A stretch of DNA of 21,254 nt from contig CAZOVB010000074.1 in assembly GCA_964583095.1 (NCBI GenBank), forward strand, positions 1 through 21,254, in the 5' to 3' direction. Below are positions 1 to 7,616 of this stretch, piece after piece (the first letter of the stretch is position 1; each line of letters begins with the position of its first letter). The translations under genes were made by a program, and so were the position numbers. Under the pieces are notes generated by a model. The model saw nothing but the letters and a program-made list of their open reading frames with translations. It was not told where the DNA came from and did no database searches. Origin of the DNA: CAZOVB01 sp964583095 (lineage in GTDB: Bacteria; Planctomycetota; Phycisphaerae; SM23-33).

Positions 1-33
1 CGACCGATCAATCAAAACCCAAAGCTGAAAACA

Positions 34-1512
34 TTATTTTTCGAGGTTCCCATAATTCTCATACTGGATTCTTTGGCCATGGCTGTCGTATAGTTCGAGA
101 CGGGTGAATGGTTTGAAAGTGGCGTCGAAGGGAATATCTACTCGGATGTATTTTATCGATGCGTCGTCTACACTCCTTACGGCACCCACCAACGTCGCAT
201 CCTTACCCCGTAATGGTCGCCAGGTAAATTGAGCTGCCGTGCTTCTTGTCAAGCAATCCGTATCATGAATGTCTTCATCATAAAAATACTCGTATCGCTC
301 CCCATCACTGTTAATTCTGTCGATCTCTGTCTGATAGAGTTCGTATTTGTCGGGCCTTGTTCGGTACTCGCCGGATAAACCGAATGGAAATGTTGATTCG
401 GGAAATGTAAAGGCAACATATCCTTCTGTATCAGTCGGAATTGCTGCCCTGTACACTCCTCCGCCAAGATTCTCCACCTCTCGAATATCACGCTGTTCGA
501 CAAGGTGAAGATTAAAAGAACTTTTTACTGCCCTTATGATGTGCTCTCCTTCACCAATTACACTCTTATAAAAAAAGCCATCGCATGATCGAATCCGCCA
601 TACCTCTCCCTCTTCTATATTAATCGACAGGTATACTTCCTCCTTGAATGTGAAGGATGACAGCGGAAGAGTACACTCAATATGATCGAGGCCGTCCGCA
701 TCCGTATATCGTTCCAGATACGGAGTAATATCAAGAGCGGTCTCCGGGGTAGTATGCTCCTGGGGCACTAACTCTTCTGTGGTTCTGGCCAGGATCACGC
801 CATCTTCGGCGGGATGCAGCTCTGTCGCAGTCACATACCAAAAATACCTTTCCGAATTCCATGTGTATCCGGCGAATGCACCGGCGGAGGACGATACGAT
901 TGTTCTAGCGTTGTTGTACAAATCGTAGCCTGTGACTGACTCTACGGCATTAACCGGGTCCCCTTCCAGCATCTCACTGGTATCCTCGATAGAATAGAGA
1001 AGATTCGAATCCCAAGGGGCTGGATTCCATCGAGCCTCGTCGAAGACCTCGGGCGTGGTCTGGTGAAAAGTGAATGTATACGGCGTATCCTCCTGGGCTG
1101 TTTGATCCATTCGAACCCATATATAACGTATGTTCGGGCTGGACGAAGCGTAAGCCTTGTAAATGAAACCATTTTCGCTCGGGTCCCCTTTGTCTTGTGT
1201 CTGCCATACATGGGCATCGAACCTTTCTTCGAGGCCTTGCGTGAAGTAGACGCCGTACACTCCCGGGCTTGGGGCCTCCACCCGATACCATTCATCGCGT
1301 TTGCCCGCTTCCATGACTGCTTCAACGGTTACGCCCAGCGTGTCGTTTCCCGGCGAGAAGGGCTGAACCAGTGGGACCAGGTCCATGGCGGTTTCCCGCG
1401 TGTCGTGCGGATCGAGCGTCTCGCTGATGATGGGGAAGCCGCTGAGCATCAACCGGGGTTCGAGGGGTTGCAGTTCAATCGGTGCCAGAGGTGTTTCGTG
1501 ATGGTCGCTCAT
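34..1512 (-). CDS. LEPR-motif putative surface protein with PPC-like repeats
   Basis: A 492-residue protein. Near its N terminus (residues 17-25) it carries LEPRLMLSG, which matches the LEPR-XLL motif of large planctomycete surface or secreted proteins. Two internal segments resemble each other, TRETAMDLVPL (38-48) and TPETALDITPY (255-265). Each begins a beta-rich stretch reminiscent of pre-peptidase C-terminal (PPC) domains; the domain name is inference. No enzyme motif and no C-terminal sorting signal is visible. The ATG at 1510-1512 is preferred because GGAAAGGG lies just upstream on the minus strand and it places the LEPR motif at the usual distance from the start. A TTG-initiated extension to 1635 is possible. 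The coding region is much poorer in GC than its neighbours (27 of 60 bases at 301-360). The last residues look like the middle of a beta domain, so the 3' end may be truncated. It is divergent from the GH36 gene. Confidence 0.72.
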   Translation of the reverse strand: MSDHHETPLAPIELQPLEPRLMLSGFPIISETLDPHDTRETAMDLVPLVQPFSPGNDTLGVTVEAVMEAGKRDEWYRVEAPSPGVYGVYFTQGLEERFDAHVWQTQDKGDPSENGFIYKAYASSSPNIRYIWVRMDQTAQEDTPYTFTFHQTTPEVFDEARWNPAPWDSNLLYSIEDTSEMLEGDPVNAVESVTGYDLYNNARTIVSSSAGAFAGYTWNSERYFWYVTATELHPAEDGVILARTTEELVPQEHTTPETALDITPYLERYTDADGLDHIECTLPLSSFTFKEEVYLSINIEEGEVWRIRSCDGFFYKSVIGEGEHIIRAVKSSFNLHLVEQRDIREVENLGGGVYRAAIPTDTEGYVAFTFPESTFPFGLSGEYRTRPDKYELYQTEIDRINSDGERYEYFYDEDIHDTDCLTRSTAAQFTWRPLRGKDATLVGAVRSVDDASIKYIRVDIPFDATFKPFTRLELYDSHGQRIQYENYGNLEK

Positions 1513-1977
1513 CGTCGTTGCCCTTTCCAGGCCGGCGACGGCCCGTTTGGCGCACGCTGCGCAATGCCCAATGTGAGGGTCGTAAGGCAGGACGAAATGT
1601 CGGAAATCCCCGAAGATGTGCAAGCCCCGGCGCAATCAGCAGACGCCGATGCGATGCTCCTCCGAAAAAAATGCCCGATTCGTCATGTCCGTAAACCCGA
1701 GCAGGCCGAAAATCGATATGTACCCGTCGGCCCGCTTCCTGCGGGAGCCCCGTCGCCCCGTGAGCGATCAAGTCCTCCCAATGACTCGAAAGTGAATATA
1801 TGTCTCTTCCTGAAACGCTTGCAAGACAATTCCCCGTTTTCGCGACAGTTTTTATCCAGTCCTCATCATCCAAAGCCCCATGGGCCCTGTCCGGGTCGAA
1901 AACCGCTTGCCCCCGGGGGTGGGAATGGCCAAGATGAGCCACCCACAGCCCTTCAACCCAGCAACAGGAGAGACACG
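1513..1977. other. Divergent intergenic region, 465 bases
   Basis: This gap separates the starts of the LEPR-motif gene (minus) and the GH36 gene (plus) and should hold both promoters. I see no convincing -35/-10 pair and no RNA gene. The part next to the LEPR gene (1513-1635) stays open in its reading frame and could encode an N-terminal extension containing an HxxxCxxC-like pattern. A GGAG at 1967-1970 is the likely ribosome binding site of the GH36 gene. A small imperfect palindrome lies at 1811-1823. Confidence 0.5.
1811..1823. promoter_or_regulatory. Possible LacI-type operator-like palindrome
   Basis: TGAAACGCTTGCA forms arms TGAAA and TTGCA around a 3-base centre, similar to LacI/GalR-family operators, although those usually have an even-numbered centre. 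It lies about 155 bases before the GH36 start. No LacI-family gene is in the window, and such short matches arise by chance. Confidence 0.15.
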
Positions 1978-3972
1978 ATGCCCATCGACTTGCGCAGCCC
2001 GGCCGGCAATGGCGGCGTGGAAACCGCCTCCCTCGACGGCGCAGAGCCCCGCGACGGGGTGATCTTCGAAGACAAGCTCTTTACAGGTCCCTTCACCCGG
2101 GCCTGTTACTTCGCCCAGATGCAGAAGTACGACATTGCCAAGGCGGGCAAAGACTCCTGGCCCAACGGGGCCAATCGCATCCAGCCCCTTGCGGTGGAAG
2201 ATTTTACCTCGCTTCGCAGAGGGGGAATGTTCCTGCTGGTCGCCCGCGAGGCCGGGGACTTCCTGGCTGCTCTGCCCCTGGCAGGTCAGGGATCGATGGC
2301 ATGGCTGGAATCGGCCGACGGCGAGTTGGTCCTCAAGGCCGGGAACCTGGGAACGGGCAAGCTTTCGGGCGAAGTTCCGCTGCTCTCCTGGGCGATCGGT
2401 CCGGATGCCTACGGAGCCTGCGCAGCGGCCTGGACGCAGGCCATCGACCACCCCCTGCTGGACGGGGCCATGCGCCGCCGATGCGAAAAGCACTACCCTC
2501 ACCTGCTGGAGTACCTCGGCTGGTGCAGTTGGGAGGAGTACCGCAAGAGCATCGACGAAGGTGTCCTGCTCGATGCGGCCGACGGAATCGAAGCCTCGGA
2601 CCTGCCGGTGAGGTACATGCTCGTCGACGATGGCCATCTGCACCACGAGGACGGACAACTGCTGGATTTTGCCCCCGATGCGGAGAAGTTCCCCTCCGGC
2701 TGGGAGAAGCTCATGGCCCGTCGGGACCCGCAGCGTATCCGGTGGATGGGGCTGTGGCTGAACTTCAACGGCTACTGGGACGGGATCAGCCCGGAGCACC
2801 GGATGGTGGATCTTTCGGAGGACCTTGAGCCGGTGGAATACGAACAGCTCCAGCTGGGCAAGCAGGTTCACGCCCTGCTGCCGGCCAACGGTTCGAAGAG
2901 TTCCTTCGCGTTCTATGACGGGATGATTTCGGCTGCCCGGCGGGCGGGCTTTGACTTTGTCAAGGTCGACAACCAGGCGGGGAATCTGTTCAAGTACCGC
3001 GGCACACAGCAGCCTGTGGCCAAGGCCTGCGAGAACTGCCAGGCCCTGGAAGCCGCCTGCGCCCTGCATACCGACGGTCTGATCAACTGCATGGCCCACA
3101 ACAGCGTCTGCGTGCAGAACAGCCGCGTCAGCGCCGTGAACCGATGCAGCGAGGACTACGCCAAGGGCGACCTGGGTCGGGCCCGTCGCCATCTGCACAA
3201 TTCTTATGCGAACATGGCCTGGCTGGGCCACACCATGTGGGGCGACCACGACATGTTCCATTCCAACGACGCGGTCTCGGGCAAGATGATGGCCATCTCC
3301 AAGGCCCTCTCCGGCGGGCCGGTCTATCTCTCGGACAATCCGAAGGATTTTGTGGCAGAGAAGGTTCGCCCTCTCTGCTACGCCGACGGGCTTTTGCTGC
3401 GTCCCCTGGCCCCGGCCACCGCGACGCCCGAGAGCCTGCTGATCGACCCGTTTGCCCAGGCCAAGCCGTTCCGCGCCGCAGCACCGCTGGCCAACGGGGC
3501 TGCCGCGGTGGTGGTTTACAACTTCACCGAACCGGAGCAGCCGGTGCGGGGGTTCGTCGAGCCGGCCGACCACGCCCACGCCGGCGCCCTGCTCCAGGAG
3601 ACGCCCTGGCCGGACTTCGAGGAAGGCTTCGTGCTCTACGACTGGCACGAGAAGCGGCTTCGAGCGGGCGAAAGGTTCGAGTTCGACCTGCCCGGCTTCG
3701 GTGATCGCCTCTTCTTCCTGTGTCCGGTTGTGCAGGGCTGGTCGCTGATAGGCCGCGTCGACAAGTACCTCAGCCCGGCTGCGGGCCGGATCCTCTCGGC
3801 TGGGCCGGACAAGCTGGTTATCGGCTACCGGGAGGCGGCGGAGCTGCGGGTATCCTCCCTGTCGGGCAAGCCCGAGGCGCTGCACAACTGTACCGTCAGC
3901 CAGGCCGAGGAGGGTCTCTGGATCCTCCAGCCCAGCCGGCAGGGCCCCGGGGTGATGGTCGTCGGCAGGTAG
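1978..3972 (+). CDS. GH36 raffinose synthase / Sip1-like alpha-galactosidase
   Basis: A 664-residue glycoside hydrolase of the raffinose-synthase (Sip1) branch of GH36, expected to act on alpha-galactosides by hydrolysis or transfer. Visible family motifs in order are GWCSW (181-185), VDDGH (216-220), KVDNQ (329-333) with D331 as expected nucleophile, RCSEDY (389-394) supplying the probable acid/base, DHDMF (423-427) and GGPVYLSD (446-453). The C-terminal 120 residues look like the beta domain of the family. No signal peptide is seen, so it probably acts in the cytoplasm on imported oligosaccharides. The ATG at 1978 follows GGAG at 1967-1970. The reading frame stays open back to 1063, but that part overlaps the opposite gene and is rejected. 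A lipoprotein gene follows after 92 bases, perhaps in the same operon. Family placement is firm; hydrolase versus transferase cannot be decided by eye. Confidence 0.88.
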   Translation: MPIDLRSPAGNGGVETASLDGAEPRDGVIFEDKLFTGPFTRACYFAQMQKYDIAKAGKDSWPNGANRIQPLAVEDFTSLRRGGMFLLVAREAGDFLAALPLAGQGSMAWLESADGELVLKAGNLGTGKLSGEVPLLSWAIGPDAYGACAAAWTQAIDHPLLDGAMRRRCEKHYPHLLEYLGWCSWEEYRKSIDEGVLLDAADGIEASDLPVRYMLVDDGHLHHEDGQLLDFAPDAEKFPSGWEKLMARRDPQRIRWMGLWLNFNGYWDGISPEHRMVDLSEDLEPVEYEQLQLGKQVHALLPANGSKSSFAFYDGMISAARRAGFDFVKVDNQAGNLFKYRGTQQPVAKACENCQALEAACALHTDGLINCMAHNSVCVQNSRVSAVNRCSEDYAKGDLGRARRHLHNSYANMAWLGHTMWGDHDMFHSNDAVSGKMMAISKALSGGPVYLSDNPKDFVAEKVRPLCYADGLLLRPLAPATATPESLLIDPFAQAKPFRAAAPLANGAAAVVVYNFTEPEQPVRGFVEPADHAHAGALLQETPWPDFEEGFVLYDWHEKRLRAGERFEFDLPGFGDRLFFLCPVVQGWSLIGRVDKYLSPAAGRILSAGPDKLVIGYREAAELRVSSLSGKPEALHNCTVSQAEEGLWILQPSRQGPGVMVVGR

Positions 3973-4064
3973 CCGTTGCCGGCGAGTAGGGATTCCGGCG
4001 TTGCCGGCATCGAGCGGCGCGTGCCGGTTGCCCCGGACAGGCAGCGATGCTAGAGTAGGCAGCC

Positions 4065-5612
4065 ATGGCAAGAGGTCTATTGTTGATTGCGTCATGGTTG
4101 GCTGCTGGGGCGTTGGCCGGCTGCGGGCCGGATCCTCCCCCGCCGGCGCCCGAGTCGCCCCAGCCGCAGGGCCCGGCCCCCCTGGCGGTGCAGCAGAAGC
4201 AGGCGTATCCCGAGGCCGTCACCGGCGGATTCATCTCGATGGTGGACTTCGAGAACGCCCCGGGCATGCCTCCGGGGAGAAGCCAGGTGGACCGGTTCGA
4301 GATCGTCGGAGCCCCGCCGGGCCGGGGAGAGACGTCCTTTGCCTTGAACATCACCCGCACCGGGGCCGGGGCCATGCGCGTCCTGCTGCCTCGCGGGGCC
4401 CAGTTGGTCTACAACATCCCGGACGTCCAGGACTTCCGGGGCTACACGCTGCTCTCTGCTTCAATCTACACCGACGCCCCGCGGGACGATCTTCGCGTCA
4501 GTCTGATCACCCCGGCCGGGGAGTGGTCAAGCCCCCGCAAGCTGCTCACCGGCGGATGGACAACCGTCCTGGTAGACCTTCAGCAATTGGCTAAGTTGGA
4601 TTCCCTGGATTTCCGGAACGTGGAGAAGATCGTTTTCTGGCTGGCCAGTCCGGCCGGTCAGTTGCAGTTCTACCTGGACGACATTCTGCTGATCGACAAC
4701 CGCCGGCGTCTCGATCCGACGCCCGAGGGAATGACGGTTCACACGCGCGGGCTGGACCTGCTGCTCCGCTGGGCGCCCTGGCCGGGGGAGATCGTGCTTT
4801 CCCCGGGTTCCGATGGCCTCTGGCGGTTCGAGCGTTTCCAGCCGGAGCTTTTACTCGGGCCCCGGGATGTGGATGAAGGGGCCTCGGATCCCCTGGCGGC
4901 GATGGGTGAAGCCCGGATCGGCCGCGTCGAAAGGCTGGAGCTTGGTCCGGGGCGGATTCGCCTGGCCAACACGTGGTATTTCCCATCACGTCTGGGGGAG
5001 TGGGTTTCGCTGGGTATCCGGCGGGTTCGGTGGGAGTACACGTTTTACCCCGATGGCCGATGGGTGACGGATCTGCTGATCAACAACGCCGGCGGGCCGG
5101 AAATCCAGAAGCTGCACCTGCGCAGCCCGCGATCGGCCCTGTGGCGCCTCCCGACCGGACAGGTCGAGGGAGCCGTCCCGGGTGCCCTGGCCATGCCCGG
5201 GCCCATCTACCACTGCGCGATGCAGATGACGGGTCCCGAGAACGAAGAGGCCGAGGCGCTTCAGGAAGCTTACGCCAGGCCTGGACGGCTGAAGGTCCTC
5301 TTGGGCCTGGACGACCGGCGCAGCCCGGGCGACCGGGACAAGGACGGGTTTGACGAATCCCAGGGCTGCTACCGCCTCCGGGCCCGCAACGGGTACTGTC
5401 GCTTCCGCCTGGAGCCCGAGGTGCCGCTGGTAAATCCGGTTTTTGTGGTCGAGGGCATATCGCCGGGGCCGGTGAGCATTCATGCCGACGGCCTGGCCAT
5501 TCGCGACTCGTCGCGGACGCCGGCCGGTGCCCTGCTGTTCCGGCTCCCGGGTCGTCATGAGCGGCCTGTTTCGATCGAGATATCTCCGGTGGAGGATGCT
5601 GCCCGGCGATAG
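4065..5612 (+). CDS. Secreted lipoprotein of unknown function with CBM-like N-terminal domain
   Basis: A 515-residue protein beginning with a lipoprotein signal peptide, with lipobox LAGC at residues 17-20 (lipidated C20). A Pro-rich linker (about 23-40) follows. Residues about 55-205 read like a jelly-roll carbohydrate-binding fold, with short beta strands ending in FYLDDILLID, a pattern common in CBM-like domains. The remainder is beta-rich and not recognised. DRDKDGFDES (423-432) resembles an EF-hand or dockerin-type calcium loop. The ribosome binding site is weak, but ATG 4065 is fixed by the signal peptide. It lies 92 bases behind the GH36 gene, so a role in binding or processing the same glycan outside the cell is a reasonable inference. 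No catalytic motif was identified. Confidence 0.8.
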   Translation: MARGLLLIASWLAAGALAGCGPDPPPPAPESPQPQGPAPLAVQQKQAYPEAVTGGFISMVDFENAPGMPPGRSQVDRFEIVGAPPGRGETSFALNITRTGAGAMRVLLPRGAQLVYNIPDVQDFRGYTLLSASIYTDAPRDDLRVSLITPAGEWSSPRKLLTGGWTTVLVDLQQLAKLDSLDFRNVEKIVFWLASPAGQLQFYLDDILLIDNRRRLDPTPEGMTVHTRGLDLLLRWAPWPGEIVLSPGSDGLWRFERFQPELLLGPRDVDEGASDPLAAMGEARIGRVERLELGPGRIRLANTWYFPSRLGEWVSLGIRRVRWEYTFYPDGRWVTDLLINNAGGPEIQKLHLRSPRSALWRLPTGQVEGAVPGALAMPGPIYHCAMQMTGPENEEAEALQEAYARPGRLKVLLGLDDRRSPGDRDKDGFDESQGCYRLRARNGYCRFRLEPEVPLVNPVFVVEGISPGPVSIHADGLAIRDSSRTPAGALLFRLPGRHERPVSIEISPVEDAARR

Positions 5613-5700
5613 TCTTTGCCTGGGGACGGGATGGCCCTTGCACAAACTTCACGCGATGTGTCCAAAAAGGGGCGATCCGTCCGGCACTGGAGGGCGTACC

Positions 5701-6084
5701 ATGAACATACCCGGCAGAAAAGGGCAAAGTTTCCCGAAGGCCTCCGACGGTTTGCCGGAAGAGATCAAGATGTCTAACATTCGGTCCGATAGGAGGCTAG
5801 CTCGTTTCAGGCAATGTCCTGCCACGGAAGAACCCAGCCGGAGCTTTCCATCGGCTCCGACTGCGACGAAAACTGCCCTTGTGCTCCTTGACAGCCCATT
5901 GGATATGAAGGAAAATCAACCAGTACTGTTCGCTTCTGCTCGTGAACCGGCCCAGGGTGGCCCGTTGTCGGGTCGGCGCCGAGGGTTGGCGCTTTTCCGA
6001 GGGCGGAAAGGTTCGGAGGGCTCGCGGCCGGAGACGCCGGCGAGCCAAGAGCAACAACTCCTGTCAACGAAAGGTCTGCCGTGA
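5701..6084 (+). CDS. Doubtful small ORF, 127 residues, unknown
   Basis: The ATG at 5701 follows GGAGGG with a normal 7-base spacing, and the stop TGA overlaps the GTG start of the export lipoprotein (GTGA at 6081-6084), as in translationally coupled genes. A second ATG at 5770 also has a good ribosome binding site (GGAAGAG). Against a real gene: the product is Arg/Ser/Pro-rich with no domain, signal peptide or membrane segment, and it uses codons (ATA, AGA, AGG, CTA) rare in the neighbouring genes. It may be a leader peptide, a degraded gene or chance. Confidence 0.25.
   Translation: MNIPGRKGQSFPKASDGLPEEIKMSNIRSDRRLARFRQCPATEEPSRSFPSAPTATKTALVLLDSPLDMKENQPVLFASAREPAQGGPLSGRRRGLALFRGRKGSEGSRPETPASQEQQLLSTKGLP
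5992..6011 (+). repeat. Hairpin in operon leader
   Basis: CTTTTCCG (5992-5999) can pair with CGGAAAGG (6004-6011) as an 8-bp stem with one G-U pair and a 4-base loop. It lies about 70 bases before the first gene of the export operon. No T-run follows, so it does not look like an intrinsic terminator. Confidence 0.45.
6019..6046 (+). repeat. Strong hairpin just upstream of the export operon
   Basis: GGCTCGC (6019-6025) pairs perfectly with GCGAGCC (6040-6046). Inside, GGC pairs with GCC across one bulged G, giving a stem of about 10 bp with a 7-base loop. It ends 34 bases before the GTG start at 6081 and lacks a T-tract. A role in mRNA stability or translational control is possible but unproven. 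Confidence 0.5.
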
Positions 6085-7592
6085 ATACCACGCAAACCCG
6101 ACTGGTGATCGCATGTCTTGCCCTGGGGCTTTTTTCCCTGTGTCTGACCGGCTGCGACGCCATGAAAACGAATTGGTACCGTTTCTTGGATCCCAGCAAG
6201 ACGATCGCCAAGTCCGAGGACGGCCCGAGCACGATGGGCATCATCAACAGCGCCACCGCGCTGGACCAGGCCGAGCGCCGCGTGCCCAACTCCACCTTCC
6301 CCACGCCGCGTGACCTGTATTACGATGACAGCGATTACGTCATCGGCGCCGGCGACGTGGTGGCTATCTCGATTCTCGACCTGTACTACGAAGGCGTGGA
6401 GACCTCCGTCCAGCGGACCATCAGCGAGAGCGGCTTTCTGGATCTGCCCCTGCTGAGCAAACGGATCGAAGCGACCGGGCTGACCAAGGAGGGCCTCAAG
6501 AAGCGCATCATCAGCCGCTACTCCGACGCGGGCATCCTCAGGCCGGGCCGTTCGAGCGTCTCGATCGAACTGCTCGTACGGCGCAAGAGCGTCTTTTCCA
6601 TTCTCGGGGCCGTCTCCCGCCCCGGGGCGTATCAGGTAACCCGTCCGGACATGCGACTGATGGAAGCCCTTGCCATTGCCGGCGATGTCTCACAGGCGAA
6701 TATCAAGTGGATCTACGTGATCCGCCAGCCCAAGCCGATGGCCGTCAACGGCAACGGCCAGGACGCCCCCCGCCCCGACAGCGACAGGGACAGCGGCAAG
6801 CCCAACACCGGCTGGGAAAAGGCCGAGGAAGACGTCACCGGCGATGCCCCGGCCAGCCCGGGCGTGCTGAGCCTGTCGATGCAGGAAGGGTCCAGCCCGA
6901 CCGCAGAGACCGATCCGGACCAGCTCCAGGGCAGCTCCGATGGCTGGATTCGCAGCGACAGCGGCATGGGAACCGACGATGCCGGCGACGATTCCGGCGT
7001 GACCGTCCAGACCCCGGACCCTAACGGAACCACCCCGGCCGGCGAAAGCTCGCCGTTCGGCTTCCCCGGCGGCACGGGCAAGGGCAGCGGCTCGCGGATC
7101 GTGGCCATCGATGTCAAGAAGCTCCAGCAGGGCGACCCGATGATGAACGTGGTCATCCGCGACAACGACGTGATCCAGGTGCCGATCCTCGAAGTCGGCG
7201 AGTTCTACGTCACCGGCGAGGTCAACCGTCCCGGCGTCTTCACCCTCACCGGACGCGATTTGACCATCAAGCAGGGCATCGCCGCCGCCGGCGGGTTCAA
7301 TCCCATCGCCTGGCCGGAAAACACCGTCCTGATCCGCCGGATCAATGACAACCAGGAGCAGTTCATTCCGATCGACCTCGAGGGCATCTACCAGGGCAGA
7401 GAGCAGGACTACTATCTCAAGCCCAACGATATGCTGGCCGTCGGGACCAACTGGCGGGCGTCCTTCATGGCCGTCTTCCGCAACGCCTTCCGCATGACCT
7501 ACGGATTCGGCTTCATCTACGACCGCAACTTCGCCGAGCCGCTGGACCTCAACGGCGACTGGCACGATTCGACCCGTTTCAAACGCTGGTAA
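6081..7592 (+). CDS. Wza-like polysaccharide export outer-membrane lipoprotein
   Basis: A 503-residue export lipoprotein forming the outer-membrane channel of an exopolysaccharide secretion system. The signal peptide ends in lipobox LTGC (22-25). A polysaccharide-export domain starts near DYVIGAGDVV (85-94). A first SLBB-like domain spans about 171-215 (LGAVSRPGAYQV) and a second about 374-450 (YVTGEVNRPGVFTL). Between them, residues about 219-337 form a Gly/Ser/Asp/Pro-rich acidic insert that makes the protein longer than typical Wza (about 380). The C terminus ends in a helix-like segment and an Arg/Trp-rich tail. The GTG at 6081 is chosen because the next in-frame ATG lies behind the lipobox cysteine; AAAGG precedes it. 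It is first in the five-gene operon, 24 bases ahead of the exosortase gene. Confidence 0.93.
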   Translation: MNTTQTRLVIACLALGLFSLCLTGCDAMKTNWYRFLDPSKTIAKSEDGPSTMGIINSATALDQAERRVPNSTFPTPRDLYYDDSDYVIGAGDVVAISILDLYYEGVETSVQRTISESGFLDLPLLSKRIEATGLTKEGLKKRIISRYSDAGILRPGRSSVSIELLVRRKSVFSILGAVSRPGAYQVTRPDMRLMEALAIAGDVSQANIKWIYVIRQPKPMAVNGNGQDAPRPDSDRDSGKPNTGWEKAEEDVTGDAPASPGVLSLSMQEGSSPTAETDPDQLQGSSDGWIRSDSGMGTDDAGDDSGVTVQTPDPNGTTPAGESSPFGFPGGTGKGSGSRIVAIDVKKLQQGDPMMNVVIRDNDVIQVPILEVGEFYVTGEVNRPGVFTLTGRDLTIKQGIAAAGGFNPIAWPENTVLIRRINDNQEQFIPIDLEGIYQGREQDYYLKPNDMLAVGTNWRASFMAVFRNAFRMTYGFGFIYDRNFAEPLDLNGDWHDSTRFKRW

Positions 7593-7616
7593 GCCAGCCC
7601 TGCTTCCCCAGGCGAC

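Larger units (their letters stand above)
5613..6080. other. Leader/intergenic region before the export operon
   Basis: A 468-base stretch with no certain gene. Its composition is uneven, with 28 of 60 G+C at 5881-5940 against about 65 percent in the operon. It contains a weak sigma54-like element at 5627-5643 (GG and GC correctly spaced, with TTGCA), a strong Shine-Dalgarno-like GGAGGG before an ATG at 5701, a 10-base palindrome TCGGCGCCGA at 5973-5982, and two adjacent hairpins at 5992-6011 and 6019-6046. AAAGG before the GTG at 6081 is the likely ribosome binding site of the export gene. No terminator for the preceding lipoprotein gene is obvious. Confidence 0.5.

Noticed and set aside
1513..1635. 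TTG-initiated extension of the LEPR-motif protein with an HxxxCxxC pattern like a zinc-binding anti-sigma factor
   Set aside because: ATG 1512 has a good Shine-Dalgarno sequence and puts the LEPR motif at the normal N-terminal position; the extension lacks further anti-sigma features.
1063..1977. N-terminal extension of the GH36 frame
   Set aside because: It overlaps the LEPR-motif gene on the other strand, resembles no GH36 sequence, and ATG 1978 has its own ribosome binding site.
3973..4064. GCCGG...CCGGC inverted repeat and GTTGCCGGC direct repeats as a terminator after the GH36 gene
   Set aside because: The stem is only 5 bp with a 12-base loop and no T-run follows, so it is not a convincing terminator.
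5715..5775. Similarity to a c-di-GMP (GEMM) riboswitch: GGGCAAAG and GCCTCCG words
   Set aside because: Only short words match; the paired helices and the conserved GCAAAGCC-type context of the riboswitch are not present.
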